Shown here one piece after another: positions 45,437 to 57,660 of a stretch of DNA of 64,000 bases. Both the position numbers and the translations under genes were made by a program. How positions within the stretch are numbered: position 1 is the stretch's first letter; each line of letters begins with the position of its first letter. The notes beneath the pieces are model-generated. The model did no database searches and had not been told where the DNA came from. It saw nothing but the letters and a program-made list of their open reading frames with translations. This DNA comes from Gonapodya prolifera JEL478 (lineage: Eukaryota > Monoblepharomycota > Monoblepharidomycetes > Monoblepharidales > Gonapodyaceae): positions 352,910 to 416,909 of the forward strand of contig KQ965736.1 in the NCBI GenBank assembly GCA_001574975.1, written 5' to 3'.

Positions 45437-47232
45437 ATGACGGAGTGCCATCGAATTCACCCGAAGTGGCCACAGAACCCCTTCCCGTTCCACCGGTTCC
45501 GCCCCACGAAGCGATTTTCCATGTCCAGCGAATGCACGGCAGCTGCAGCTGAACAGATGCACGGTTTCTCGCCCCCCCCTCCTCTGCCTCCCCCGCCGCC
45601 GGATGGCAGATTCGTGCGTTGCACGTGCACTCCAGCAAGATCCGAGCCTGCGCGCAAATACAGACCGGACGGGTGGGGAGCGTACAGAGTAAAGAAAGGT
45701 GCGCACTACGCCCATCGCGCTCGGATCTGATGCTTCATTTCTGGTGTTTACAAATTGGGTGATTGCACACAGCTGTGAAACCATCCACACCGTCCACCTT
45801 CGCCTCCTTTTCCCTCCTGCACTTCTCCGACGAGATCATCGCTCGCATATCCACATACTGGACAGACCACCCCCTGGGCCTCCCCTCTGCCGCACACAAC
45901 CGCCGCACCTGGCGCGCCATGGGCTCTGGACGGGACATTGCACTACGCACGTTCCGGCGCTTTCACCCGGACCGCCTAGCCGCCCTGATTGCTCTTGTTA
46001 TGCTCGGCGGGGACTGGCGCCGGTGGGGCGTGGGGGTGACCAAGGTGGACGACGTGCCTATCCACTGCGCGTTCAATTTTCTCAGGGAGTGGGACGCGGG
46101 CCGGGCGTGGTGCGCCGCGCTGCAACATGCCCGCACGTGGAAGCAGACGATGTCGGCGCAGGCGCTCGTCGAAAAGGCGCCATGGCCATACATATTCAAG
46201 GACGACCTCGTTGAAGGATCGGGGCTTACACCGCTGTGCTTGGCCGTTGATATGGGCCTCTCTCCGACCTATCTACAACCCTTCCTCACCAATGGCGCGA
46301 CCATCGACGCCCCGTCGCGTGACAAATCCACCCCGCTCACCATCGGAGCACGGAAAGGGTTCACTGCCACTGTATCCTTCCTCCTCGCGGCCGGCGCGAA
46401 CCCCAACACCGCAACGCTGACACGCGCAACACCTCTTATTCTTGCTTCCCGCTACGGCCACGCCGACGCCGTTGCGCTCCTCCTTGCCGCTGGAGCCGAC
46501 ACAACCCGAGCCGAATCGGGCGGCATGACGGCCATCCTGTGGGCGTCACGTGCAGGACACCTCGTGGCCGTCACGCACCTCATTACCTGGGGGACCAGCG
46601 TGCACACTGCAACGCGAGAAGGCGACACGCCTCTCCTGTTCGCGTCCATGCGGGGGCACGCGCTCGTCGTCGCAGCCCTCCTCGCGGCGGGGGCGGATCC
46701 CAACACGCGCAGCAACGCGGGGACGACGTCGCTTATTCTTGCGTGTCATGGCCCCCACGCGGACTGCGCGCGTCTCCTGCTCGACGCCGGAGCCGACCCG
46801 TGCACAGCCGACAACGCGGGGACGACCCCGGTGATCGTTGCGTGCCAGAGCGGGTCTACTGCGATTCTGTCCATGCTTGTTGCTGCTGGAGTGCACCTCA
46901 GCGGCGCGCAGGGCGGAGCGGCACTGTTCATGGCCGCGATGAACGCCCAGGTGGACACTGTTCGCGCGCTGCTCGAGATCGGCGTGGACGTGGCCTCCCG
47001 CGTGCTCGTGCCCGGGCGGTCACGGGCGGGTGCCGAGAGGCCGCTCTTCGGGGCTGTGTACGGCGGGAGTCCGGAGATCGTGCAGGCGCTTGTGGATGCG
47101 GGGGCGGATGTGCGTGGTCCTTCGGGCGAGGAGGCGCTGAGAACAGCAAGGTATTTTTGTAGAAGGGATGTTGAGAAGGTGTTGAGACTGGCGGGGGCCG
47201 GTGGCGAGCTTGATGGCGAATGGTCTGAATAG
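45437..47232 (+). CDS. Ankyrin-repeat protein with F-box-like N-terminus
   Basis: The main exon encodes roughly nine ankyrin repeats (TPLILASRYGHADAVALLLAA, DTPLLFASMRGHALVVAALL, TTPVIVACQSGSTAILSMLV). Before them, FSDEIIARISTYW and the next 100 residues resemble the divergent F-box-like start of fungal ankyrin proteins. That exon has no ATG at its beginning. A 3' splice site (GATTGCACACAG) just before CTGTGAAACC lets an upstream exon starting at ATG 45437 (MTECHRIHPKWPQNPF, ending YRVKK) join in frame, so I extend the gene to 45437. A truncated paralogue lies at 39640-40402. Such proteins may act as substrate receptors for ubiquitin ligases, but this is inference. Confidence 0.8.
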
Positions 47233-47381
47233 TAGCAGAGATATTCGTTGAGCGTATTTACAACAGTTATAGGTGGGACTTACTTGGTCTCGCTATCGTT
47301 CGTCGGCCCCTGGCCATACATACCGACCAACATGTGCAGGCTCACGCACCAAATTTGTGACACACCACTACCATTCCACCA

Positions 47382-50300
47382 ATGCCCCCCCGCCGCACAG
47401 ATTCCTTCGCATCGCTCCGATCCGACGATCCTCGGCTCCAACCGACATACCGGCGGACCCGAAAAGACCCGCGCCCCGTCCAGCTCGGCCGCACCACGCG
47501 GGAATCGTCGCGGGTACTCGGGGAGAGGCTGCTGTCAAAGACCCAGTTTCCCTCGGCGCGCAGAGAACATTGGGCAAGCACGCTGAAACAGGCAGATGCA
47601 GAGCGCGAGCGGAAGCGCGCACAGGTCGAGGCGGAGGGCAGGTCGAGTCGGAGTGCGGCGACGGCGGGCGAGGCGGCTGGGAGCAGGGCGGGGACAGTCC
47701 AGGCGGCGGCGCAAGATAAGGAAGAGAAGGGAAAGCCCCGGTTGGCAGAATCGTCCGCAATGCGCATCGTGTCCGTGCCAATGAAGACGAGACCCATAAG
47801 AGGACGCACGGGCCACTCCCTTCCTCCACCGAATCCGGCGGCGATTGCAGCGCTGTTTCCCAGTGGAGTTGCACAAAATGAGAAGAGGGGGACAGATGCG
47901 GGGAAGCGTGGGGCACGCGTGAACGCGGAGGGGACGGGGCCGGTGAATGGTCGGATGACGGAAGGACAAGCGGTGCACGTTGAAGAGGACGGGGAGCCAG
48001 GAACGATGGAAATACGACCCTCTGGAGCACCACCGGCAGCACAACCGGCATCTGCTGGCCCACCGCACTCCACAACACGCACACCCGGCGCAGCCACTTT
48101 CCGCCCGTTCATCGCACTCGAACCTCTCCACATCCTCAAACACGCCTCGCCCGCATCTCCCTCTCCCTCGTCTGACCCCGCCCTCAATCCATGGCAACGC
48201 CCTCTCCTCGTCCCCCGCCTGCGCGTCCCACTAGCACCCACCCACCTCACATCGGGGTCGGGTCCCAACTCGCTCAAACTCGACCCGTACCTGTCGGCGC
48301 GCTCGCTCGTGGCCTCGCTAGACCCGGCGCAGCGCCGAGTAGTGCACGAGCTCGGTAGAGTGCTCGACGGAGAGACTGATCCCAAGGCTGGGATTGTGGC
48401 GCATGAGGTGCGGGCGGAGATTGTGAGGTTGTTGGCGGAGGAGAGTAGGGACGTACTTCCAATTGTGTTTGGCGAGAGCCCGGAGGAGACCGAAGTGGCG
48501 GAGGGTGGAGTGGAACAGTCGGGTGAGGTCCTGGAAGGCGCCAGGAAAGCAAGGCGGGCTAAGCCTAGATGGGCTTTCGAAAATGCTCGAGGTGAGTAAG
48601 TCTTGCGCAAGTGGTCTGATGCGGCTCCTGGTCTTGCAAAACGACTTGGGCGAGTGCGGTTGAGGGAATCATGGTTCAGTGGAGGGACTCCATTATTCCC
48701 CCCGCATCGCGTCGTGGTGCCTCATTCGACTCACCTCGCCGTTTTCAACTGCTCCCCCACTGCGTTTTTCTCATGTGATCCGCTTTCGCAGCCCCGCTCC
48801 GACCACGCAAAGCCAAAGCTTCGGCATCCGCCAAAACGGGACCATCAGCACCATCAAACGAACCTTCCAGTGCTGCCGCCGCCGCATCGTCTTCCTCCAC
48901 CCGCCTTCTAATTTCCTCCTCAAGTGGCGCTGTCGCGTCCTCTTCTTCAGTTCGTCCTCCGCTTCCCTCCTCCAGTGGTGCCGTTGCGTCCTCTTCCTCT
49001 CGCCCCCCTTCTCTTCCTCCCTCTAGTTCGGCTGCAGCATCCTCGTCTTCTGCTCGCCCTCCGCTTCCGCCCTCACTGCCACTACCTGCTCCCCGTTCAC
49101 AGGCCCAGCCCGCACCAGCTACTCCGGCACCACGGCCACGTCTCCCTCGTCCCCCTGCTCCAAGCTCAGGTCTTGAGGTACTTGTTACGCCTCCGACAAA
49201 ACCTCTGAAGTTTAGAAAGCCGCCCAAGGGTGCAAGTCCCTCAAAGGCTACGACCGGAAGTCCTGCAAAGAATGCAAAGGTGACTGGGACGAAATCGAAG
49301 CGCCTCACGAAGACTGGTATCCAAGGAGAGGAATGGTTGGGCGATGATCTCATACCCGTCGCACCACTTCCAGGGCCCAGTGCGGACTTGGGATTGGATG
49401 GCACCCAGGATCTGTTGACTTCGTCGGAAAGCACGAAAGGACGAGTAGATGGGCCAACACAAGGAAACCTACAGCCCCGTGGAATGGAGCTGGATATCGC
49501 TGCTGCAGCCGGGAGTGCCAACACTGGAGCGACCGCGCAGGTCTCTGAGGATGCCAACGCCGTTGCTTCTGCCCCACAATCGCAACCCCGAGGGACCAAA
49601 AGAGGTGCCGCAAGAGACGAAGAGGCTGGTCCTTCGGTGAAGCGCTCTCGGCGAAATGCTCCGCCCACTCCTTCAACAGACGACGGGTCTAGGAGGAGGC
49701 GTGCACGTGAGTAACTGTTGATGCAGCTTCCAATATTTTCTCTCAAGTCTTACCACTCACACCTCCCAGCCCGATCCAAGATAATGTGTCCGCGCGATCC
49801 AACCCACCCCGCAATGACTGATCGGATAGGTACCGATGAGCTCAGATGTACGGTATGCAAGTACGTGTGCACAGTTGATGAAGTTGGCGGGCTGAAGGGT
49901 GCTTGGCAAAATTGGGCGAAGTTGCCGGTTATAGGGGGAAGTATTGTTGACGAAGACCTTGAAGCGGTTGCGATCGATGGTACTGGCGAAGGCTCAGACA
50001 TTGGAAGAAAAGAAAAGGATGCACCAGCGGCGGTGGTGGACTCTATCACGACAGAGCCTATCGACGTCGAAGGAGACGATGATGTGGATGTACCTGGCCT
50101 TCTCATAGCGCCCACGACGGCCCCAAAGACTCCTATACCTACCGTGCGCGCTCTGGGCACTGCCGCCATAATTGATGATGAAGAAGATGAACTTGTCATG
50201 GCCCGTGTAACACCTGGACCGGTCCGTGTGCCTGCGGTGAAGGCGGTGGCGGTGGTGGCAGGCGAAGGAAAGAAGGCGAAGGACGGGAAGTTCAAGGTTT

Positions 50301-51149
50301 GTAGCGTATGGTTTAAGTCTTGATCACATTGGGCTATCCGTCGTAACGATGATTTCGGGATTCATCTGTCCGAATAGGAACCTGCGCAAAGAGCCCCAAG
50401 GAGGCCTAGATTGACCAAAAAGGAGCAGGCCAAAATGTTACAAGAGGTTAGTAGGTCAGACATAGTTGAGGGTTTTCATCATATTATCAATTTCTTCTGT
50501 TCGAAAGGGTCTGTACGCAGAAACCGAGACCGATGCTTTCGAAGCCACTCCCAACAAGGATGATCGGCGCAAATCGATGGCGGGAAGGTTGGATAGGCTT
50601 CTAGGGCCTGGTATACTCGACACTCCTGACGGAATGGTGCGTTAAAAATGTACTCCTGGGATTGTTCATGGACTCTGATCATAACCGATACAGAATTCGA
50701 CACCCGATTCCACACGTCGTGTCACCCGTGGAGGGCTCACACCCCGCACACCCTTCACACCTATCTCGAGGGACGTCACGATGGACGAGCCGGTTGATAT
50801 TGCCACCCCCGAGGTTGATCGGATGCTTGGCATCAAAAACAAGGACCAGTACATTGGAAAAGTTACTAAGGAGTTACGGGTGGGACGTGCGACCGTAGGA
50901 GTGGGACGGGCAGCTGGCAAAAGTTCTGGCGCGAAGCCCCGTATCGGTGGTGCTGCAAAGGGTGGGCGAGGTGTGAATATGAAGAAGCTCAAGGAAATCG
51001 AAAAGCGGGAACAGGCGGCTGCACGAAAGGGCGTTGACGTCGACGACTCTGAGCACGAGTCTGGATCCGAGTACGAGATGGGTAGTGATGATGACACTTC
51101 GACCGGCGACAGTAATTCTTCAGATGATAACTCTTCAGATGACAACTAG
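47382..51149 (+). CDS. Large disordered nuclear-type protein with Cys motif and acidic tail
   Basis: One gene of about 1000 codons is supported by in-frame splicing: NARG to APLRPRKAKASASAK near 48600/48791, and RRRRA to PRSKIMCPRDP near 49708/49770. It starts MPPRRTDSFASLRSDD. The first half is basic and disordered, with SLKLDPYLSARSLVASLD as the most ordered patch. A Ser/Ala/Pro repeat region follows (SSSGAVASSSS). A compact Cys group (MCPRDP...LRCTVCKYVC) may bind zinc. Near the C-terminus lie TPRTPFTPISRD, IATPEVDRMLGIKNKDQYIG, a Lys-rich helix and an acidic Ser/Asp/Asn tail. It looks like a chromatin or transcription scaffold, but I recognise no family. A 422-codon antisense frame inside it is a GC-driven shadow. 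Confidence 0.75.
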
Positions 51150-51281
51150 ATGGAATAGTATTCACATTAAGTTTCTTTTACGCTTGAATCAATGATAGCT
51201 TATTACATTGTTATTGATTGTGTGGAGACGGAGCACTGGCGAGGAATCCCACTCCCTTTTACCTAAGTTCCCTACAAAACG

Positions 51282-53748
51282 ATGGATCAGAGCGATTGGC
51301 GAGAATGGACACTCCAGGCCGAAGAAGAGTACAGAATGGAGGCGGAATTTGGTCAACCTGTATATCTCAAGGTGCGCAACATTGATCAACGTGGACATGG
51401 ACCACCCCCTGCGCCCAATGAGGAAAGAATGCAACTCTCAGACAAGGCTGTAGTGGTGATTCACTTCGCCAAAGAAAATGAAACCGGTGTGGCCAATGCA
51501 GAGAGGAGCTCAATATCTTATCGTGACACCGTGGATTTCATTGACAATTCGTACAATTCATCTGAATATTAACCTATGCCTTACGGCCGTTACTATTCTG
51601 TCTTCCATGTCCAATAATCTGGCCCTATTTGCCCCCTTAATGTGCCTGTGACTCTACCTTCACGACTCCTCCTTGAACCCACCTTTCCTCGCTTGGACAA
51701 CAGCTGACCTCCGGTACCGCCGAAGTATTTGGTACGGAACTGGCCAAAGATACTGAGTATGAGTTCCAAGGACGAAAAGTGGCCGTGTTCTCGTGGACTG
51801 GATGCACACTTATGATGAGTATCAAATTTTGGAACAGTGCTGCCAGCGCTTCGCTTGTGTATATCAACTTGGGTGATGTGCAGTAACATAATATCGGAGA
51901 GACTGCCAGTACGTGCAGTTCGGATGGCACACTGTCATCGTTTGGGGCAAACCGCCAGCTACATTTCCACATGAACTATTGGTCTTACCTGGCCCTGTCT
52001 CCACGTCAAAGGCACACCTATTACCGAGTACACCGCGGGCGAGACTCCGATGGCGTCTTACTTAAACGCTCACCTTGCGCTGGAACTCGTTCGAGCAGAC
52101 GCCCACGAGTCTCAGGGATATGACGAGGAACATAGGACCGAAGGGCCTAGAGTAAGTATTTAAGTGGAATGGATTTATGTCCATTGCGATGGATATGGAA
52201 TGTGGTTGGCCGGATTAAACGATTGTTCTTGTTGAAGCACGGGTCTTTTTCCGGGCCAGTTAAACTGGAGGTCAAGGAAAATTCCATCAGTTCTGATCTC
52301 GCAAGTTGTCGACTGCTAACCAACCCACCACTTGAATTCTGAGGTCCTCATCGTCGGTCCATCAGATTCCGGTAAAACCTCTCTCACCAAAATTCTTCTC
52401 AACTATGCTATCAAAGAGGGTCGAAGTCCCCTCTTTGTCGATATTGACCCTGGCGAAGTGAGTCGATGTTCAACCAATCCACCGTGAGTTTGCAACACCA
52501 ACCATGTCGTCCACAGGGCACCGTCACTGTCCCCGGCTCCCTATCCGCCACTCCACTCGTCCGACCTCTGGATGTCGAAGACGAATTCTCCGCAACTCCC
52601 CTCACGTCCTCCACGGCACCGTTTGTGGTGTACCATGGCTACCCCAGACCAGGGGATCATGGGGCTTTGTACAAGGCGCAGGTAGGGCGGCTAGCAGAGG
52701 TCGTAGAGAAGAAGGTCGCTTCAGACGTGGATGGTGAGGTCGCGCCCATTGCGTCTCTTATCGGAGGTTTTCCAAGCAGTTGACATGGCTCTTACGTTCG
52801 GATAGTGCGAACATCGGGTTTTATAATCAACTCACCGAGTCAATTTACTGAGAGTTTGGGAAAGGAGCTTATGTATCACGCTATACGTGCATTACGCGGT
52901 GGGTTTATCTTCTTATCAACATGCAGTACCAGCTCGATGTGGTCTATTCGCTTGTGATTAGCCTCGGTCATTCTTGTCATTGGCGACGAACGGCTCTATA
53001 GTGAGTTGTCGCGAAACGCCTCCAAAGAGTCGCATAGCGTTTCTGTTGTCAAATTGGCAAAATCTGGAGGGGTAAGCAGCTGTGGCCCCTGTAGCATTCA
53101 ATTTCCCGGTTGCTGACACTACTTCGGGTTGCCCCGTGGTATCCACTGATTTCCCTCTGGTGAAGGTCGTGAACCGAGATGCCAAGTTCCGGAAACAGTT
53201 GGAACACCGGGCGGTCCGGGAGTATTTTTACGGAACGAAACGATCCGAGATCTCAGCGTACTCCACTCCTATTGTTTTCACCGAAATGAATGTGCGACGT
53301 GTGGGCGAGAGTGAGTGAGGAACTCCTTACTTCTTGGATGAGCACCACAATAGTTCACTGAAACGACAACAGTCGCCGCATACCTCACCCTCGGGGCCGA
53401 GTCCCGCCTCTCTCAAACGCGCATGGTCCGCGTAGATCCGGGCGATGCATTGCTGAACTCGGTCTTGGCGCTCACATCGGTTGAAGCGCCACCGCCGGGG
53501 GACAAAGGGGAGCACATGGAGGACGAGGACAAAATTGCTGTAGCAGCGGTTGCAGGGTTCGCCGTCGTGTGAGTGTTGCTACCTTAGATTTGCGCGGGTA
53601 ATGCCCGAGGCTGATGTTGGTTGTGCGCTGCAATGTTCCCAGGTCGGAGGTGAGCGAAGAAAAGAAGAGGATGACGATGCTTGTCCCGGCGCCTGGACGG
53701 TTGCCGAGGAGATATTATGTAATGGGGGCAATGAAATGGCGCGAATGA
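51282..53748 (+). CDS. CLP1: Clp1, polynucleotide kinase-fold mRNA 3'-end factor
   Basis: Clp1 is a subunit of cleavage factor IA, bridging Pcf11 and the cleavage complex in pre-mRNA 3'-end formation. The N-terminal exon ([19 protein letters not shown]) joins [16 protein letters not shown] across an intron of about 330 bp, the longest in this gene. [20 protein letters not shown] and the P-loop [15 protein letters not shown] (near 52352-52395) follow, then [46 protein letters not shown] and [15 protein letters not shown]. The end [19 protein letters not shown] and WRE stops at 53746-53748. All family blocks are present and in frame. Whether it is an active RNA 5'-kinase, as in animals, cannot be told here. 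Confidence 0.95.
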
Positions 53749-54013
53749 TATATTCATGTACAAATGTCAGAAGGGGGAAAGAGAAAGTCTCCTTGCGTTC
53801 AAGTCTTCCAACAAACCATTCTGTGCACCAGCTATCAGCAAGGTTTGGAAGCTAAGATTTGTGGAGATTTCATGTTCTGTTTGCTCTAAAACAATTCGCT
53901 GTATGTAAAAGGGGAACAAGGAGGAAGGATAGTATGGGAGAGAAGAGAGGAAAGGACGGACAAGGTCGTATATTCACAAGGCATAAAACAGCCGGAAAAG
54001 ATACAAAGTCCTC

Positions 54014-54930
54014 TTAATGATGTCCGTGACCCTCATGCGCGTCGTCGTGTCCCTTGGCGAACGTGTAGTTGTTGGAGGTGTAAATACCGTCGGAGTAGTG
54101 GCGTTTCACTTCCTCCTGGTACGTCTCGTTCTGGGAAAAGGGAGGGCACGAATTTGTTCACAAGGGGTAGAGAAAAGGGCTCAGGTGCATTTCTGACTTG
54201 CCTTGAACTCCGCTGCCCACTTTTGCGAGGGGATGGAGCTGATGGGTGGTGTCATTCGGATCTGAGCGGGGAGGAACGTGTCAGATTCTGCAGGGTATAA
54301 GTTGATACGTCGGTGATTCCGATTCCCCGCACGAATCAAAGCATTGGTGCTCGCAGTGTTCCCGAGATATCCCTCCAAAGGGTTTTTAAGAGCAAGTGAT
54401 ACATTGGCGGGTCCATCTCCACCCACGAATCAACGCGTTGATGCGATCCAACCGTCTCACATTGATGTGAGCCAAGCCGCCGTTCTCAGAAACAACGCGT
54501 TGTTGTGAACCAAGGCGCCCTTGTAATATGCAGCCCATGGTAATACCCAGTGCACCAAACGAGTCCTGCCTGCAGCCGTCCAAGTCCAGCAATCCACCCC
54601 TATTAGGAAACACACCTCATTTGCAGCCGAAAACCGGAATACACTGTAGATGAACACTGCGGAGCCGGTTGCCACGATTGCGAAGTTTGTCCTCCAGTTC
54701 TTGGGACGTCCCCACCAACCACCCGCCGGAGACCACACCCATTTCGGGTACGCCCATCGTTCAGAGTGTCCTCCCTGGTAAAACGACGGTAGGGAATGAG
54801 TAATGAAGTATGAGGGGAATGGGACGTTAAGCGAGCCAACACGGCCGAGAAGTCGACGGGATAGATGCGGAGGAAATCGTTAGAGGTTGGGATGCCGCAT
54901 CCTGGCGAACGTGGCCGTGAGTCTCACCAT
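54014..54930 (-). CDS. Small single-pass mitochondrial-type membrane protein
   Basis: About 112 residues. Splicing gives MGGHSERWAYPKWVWSPAGG, then NWRTNFAIVATGSAVFIYSV (a membrane helix), MTPPISSIPSQKWAAEFK and a His-rich tail ending HDDAHEGHGHH. Proteins with this WVWSPAGGWW start and one helix occur in fungi as small mitochondrial inner-membrane proteins, probably complex I accessory subunits; the exact subunit is uncertain. Two splice features stand out: the coding part of exon 1 is just the ATG (54928-54930), followed directly by GTGAGA, and the third intron begins AAG/GCAAGT, a GC-AG intron. The second intron is about 340 bp. It is divergent from PHO8 with 61 bp between start codons. 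Confidence 0.75.
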
Positions 54931-54991
54931 TTTCGAGTGCGACTTCTCAGACCCGTCTTGACCGCAGCACGACCTCATCCACCTCGCACGC
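54931..54991. promoter_or_regulatory. 61-bp gap between divergent start codons
   Basis: The start codons of the mitochondrial-type protein (minus) and PHO8 (plus) are only 61 bp apart, so the promoters must overlap each other or the opposite gene's first exon and intron. No TATA box is seen. Confidence 0.55.
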
Positions 54992-57423
54992 ATGTCGGAC
55001 CCGCTCTCGCCCGGCGACGAGGTATTTGCGCGATTTGGAGAGCATTTTTTTGTGCTTGTACTGGGCGAACATCGCCAACGCCCCTCCGCACACCCCGCCG
55101 ATCACGTTGCACAGGAGGCACCTCTGGTTACCCATGCCGACATGGACTCCATCGACGCGGCGTTGCAGGAGCAGCGGGTGAGTTTTTGTTTTCAGAGACC
55201 ACTTACGCGTGTCTGGACTGTCTATTCGGTAGCGACGTCGAACGAGAACGGCATTCGGAATTGTTGCATCAATTCTCATCGGTCTTTCTCTCACAGTTGC
55301 AATTGTAGGAGGCGCCAGACGGCTTTTGTGTGAGTCATGTCGAGCTCAGTGAAAAGTGTGACACCACGGGACTGTGAAAGCTCCTGTGCGGAGACTACGA
55401 TATCGACGCGTCTCAACCTCCCAAATGGTGAAAAACCAGTTTCCACGGAGTTAACACTAATTTGTATCTCTTCACAGTGGACGCCTCCGCACCGCAGAAG
55501 CGGTCCGTCATTCTCATCATCCCCGACGGATTCGGCCCTGCCTCCGAGTCCATGGCGCGAGAGTTCTACGAAACCATTCACCCTGGAACCCCGCCAGGCT
55601 TTGCTCTTCCAATGGATAAAATTCTTGTTGGTACTGCGCGGACGAGAAGTAACAGCAGCCTGGTAACGGACTCTGCGGCTGGCGCAACAGCATACGCTTG
55701 TGGGAAGAAGTCCTACAATGGCGCGTATGTATGAGTCATGACCTCGACGGCTTTACATATTAACATATGAGTCTTTTCGTCTCACAGCATTGGAGTGGTC
55801 AGTACTGTCTCAGTCCTTTACGTCGCCCATTTCAAACCATCGAACTGTATGTCTTCTAGGATCCATCAGGTACGCCTTGCGGGACCGTCCTCGAGGCCGC
55901 AAAAGAAGCAGGACTGCTTACAGGCCTTGTTGCTACCTCGCGTATAACCCACGGTGAGGAATCCCCACGCCCCTCCAAGGTCAAATGAAAGGCATAAATT
56001 GAATGTGCCTTGACTCAGCCACACCGGCGTCTTTCAACGCCCACGTTCTTCACCGCGACTCTGAGAATCTCATCGCCGAACATCAAGTAGGGTTAGGCAA
56101 TCTGGGTGTCACCACGGACCTCATGTTCGGTGGAGGTGAGGTTTTCCATGTCACTCCCCCTCTCCTCCTCGCTCAACTCCGCAACAAACCGTGCTACCAA
56201 GGCCGATGCCACTTTCTGCCCAGCAACGATAGCGAGAGCTGCCGTCTCGACGACAAAAACTTGATGCTCACGGCGATGGAACATGGGTACGACGTCATTA
56301 CCACGCGCGCCGAGTTCGATGCGAAAGAATACAAGTCAGTTTTGAAGCCTCTACACGCAAGAGCTATGCCCACTCACGCCTTTGTACCTCCAGACTGCCA
56401 GTGCTGGGCGTCTTCACTCCCGACCACATGAGCTACACCATTGACCGTGACCCGGCAAAGGAGCCGTCGCTTGCCGAGATGGCCTCTCGTGCGATTGACA
56501 TGTTGCATAAGGCGACCAAGTCCAGCGATAAGGGGTTCTTCTTGATGGTGGAATGCTCACGGATCGGTGAGTGGAAACTGTTCCAGTGGCGTATTCTCAT
56601 ATGTCGATGATTCTTCCAACGACAATAGATATGGCTGGTCACTCCAACGATCCGGCGGCGCACGTATGGGACATCCTCGCATGCCAGGACGTTGTTACCG
56701 AGGTCAAGGCGTACGTCGACTTGGACCCAGGTGCGGTGATGGTGATTGTGGCTGACCACGAAACCGGCGGGATGACAAGTGAGTGCTTGGACGCCTCTGC
56801 AACTCCAGTTTTGTGATGCACAGACCGTTACTTTGATCAATAGTCGGCCGGCAAACGAGCCCAGAATACCCGATTTACCAATGGATGCCAGATGTTCTCG
56901 CGAAAGTCCACAACGGGACAGAGCGCCTCGCGTACTACTTGGTAACCCTGCCCAGCAAAATTCCGGACGCGAAGGCTCGGCGCAAACATATCGTCGAGAC
57001 CGTCATTCCGGCGTGGATGGGAATCACCGACCCCACGGATGCCGAGGTCGCGTGTTTGTTGAACTCTACTGATTTCACCCAGTATTACGTCGCCCAACAG
57101 TGCTTGGCGGAAATGACGTCAGTTCGGGCCCTCGTTGGCTGGTGAGTTCAGTTTTGGCAGTGGTTGTACAAGTTTCAGGCAGTTAACACCCGTCATTGAC
57201 AGGACAACACACGGGCACACGGGGGTGGACGTAAACGTGAGTTAAAATGAAGCTCACCGTTCCCGCTTACTCAACCGCTTTTTCGTCTTCCGGATAGCTG
57301 TATGCCCATGGTCTTCAGTCAGGAAAACTTCGAGGCAATCACGAAAATATTGAAGTCTCCGCCTTTATCCAGGAGTTTTTGGGTCTCTCTCTTGACCCTA
57401 TATCCGAGAAGTTGAAAGAGTAG
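54992..57423 (+). CDS. PHO8: Pho8-type vacuolar alkaline phosphatase
   Basis: This is a metal-dependent alkaline phosphatase that hydrolyses phosphomonoesters. A short cytoplasmic tail (MSDPLSPGDE/EAPLVTHADMDSID) precedes a signal anchor (RRRTRTAFGIVASILIGLSL), the type II topology of yeast Pho8. The lumenal domain has VILIIPDGFGPAS with the first metal Asp, the nucleophile Ser in TDSAAGATAYACGKK (about 55668-55712), GLVATSRITHATPASFNAH, the metal site VIVADHETGGMT and HGHTGVDVN/LYAHG near the C-terminus. It ends ISEKLKE at 57423. About ten short introns. In yeast such enzymes are matured in the vacuole and induced by low phosphate; no phosphate-response site is evident here. Confidence 0.95.
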
Positions 57424-57660
57424 GTGCTTTGATGGTTCATTTCAATCGATGTACGTTCTGATATTTTCCTACTCAAAAGCTCTATTACAACGCCTGTATT
57501 TGTCCGTTCTGGAACCCCGCGATTCACAGAGCTTCACTATCACAAACAATTTTAACATGTAATTAAAGCTTTCGTCGTCACAATTCAGACATTAGTCTTT
57601 CCAGCCACTGCAATAGAGATCGGTCGAGTGAATAGTTGGAAGGAAAACAACAAATTAGCA

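Noticed and set aside
45763-45765. Apparent start of the ankyrin protein at 45763
   Set aside because: The codon is TTG, and a 3' splice site sits there; an in-frame upstream exon with ATG at 45437 explains the gene better.
47342-48610. A 422-codon minus-strand open frame opposite the large nuclear-type gene
   Set aside because: It is antisense to a frame that splices on both sides, has no domain, and its Ser/Arg/Gly text is what GC-rich codons give on the other strand.
48745-49746. A 333-codon minus-strand frame rich in Gly, Ala, Glu and Arg
   Set aside because: Antisense to the Ser/Ala/Pro repeats of the plus-strand gene; no domain or start context.
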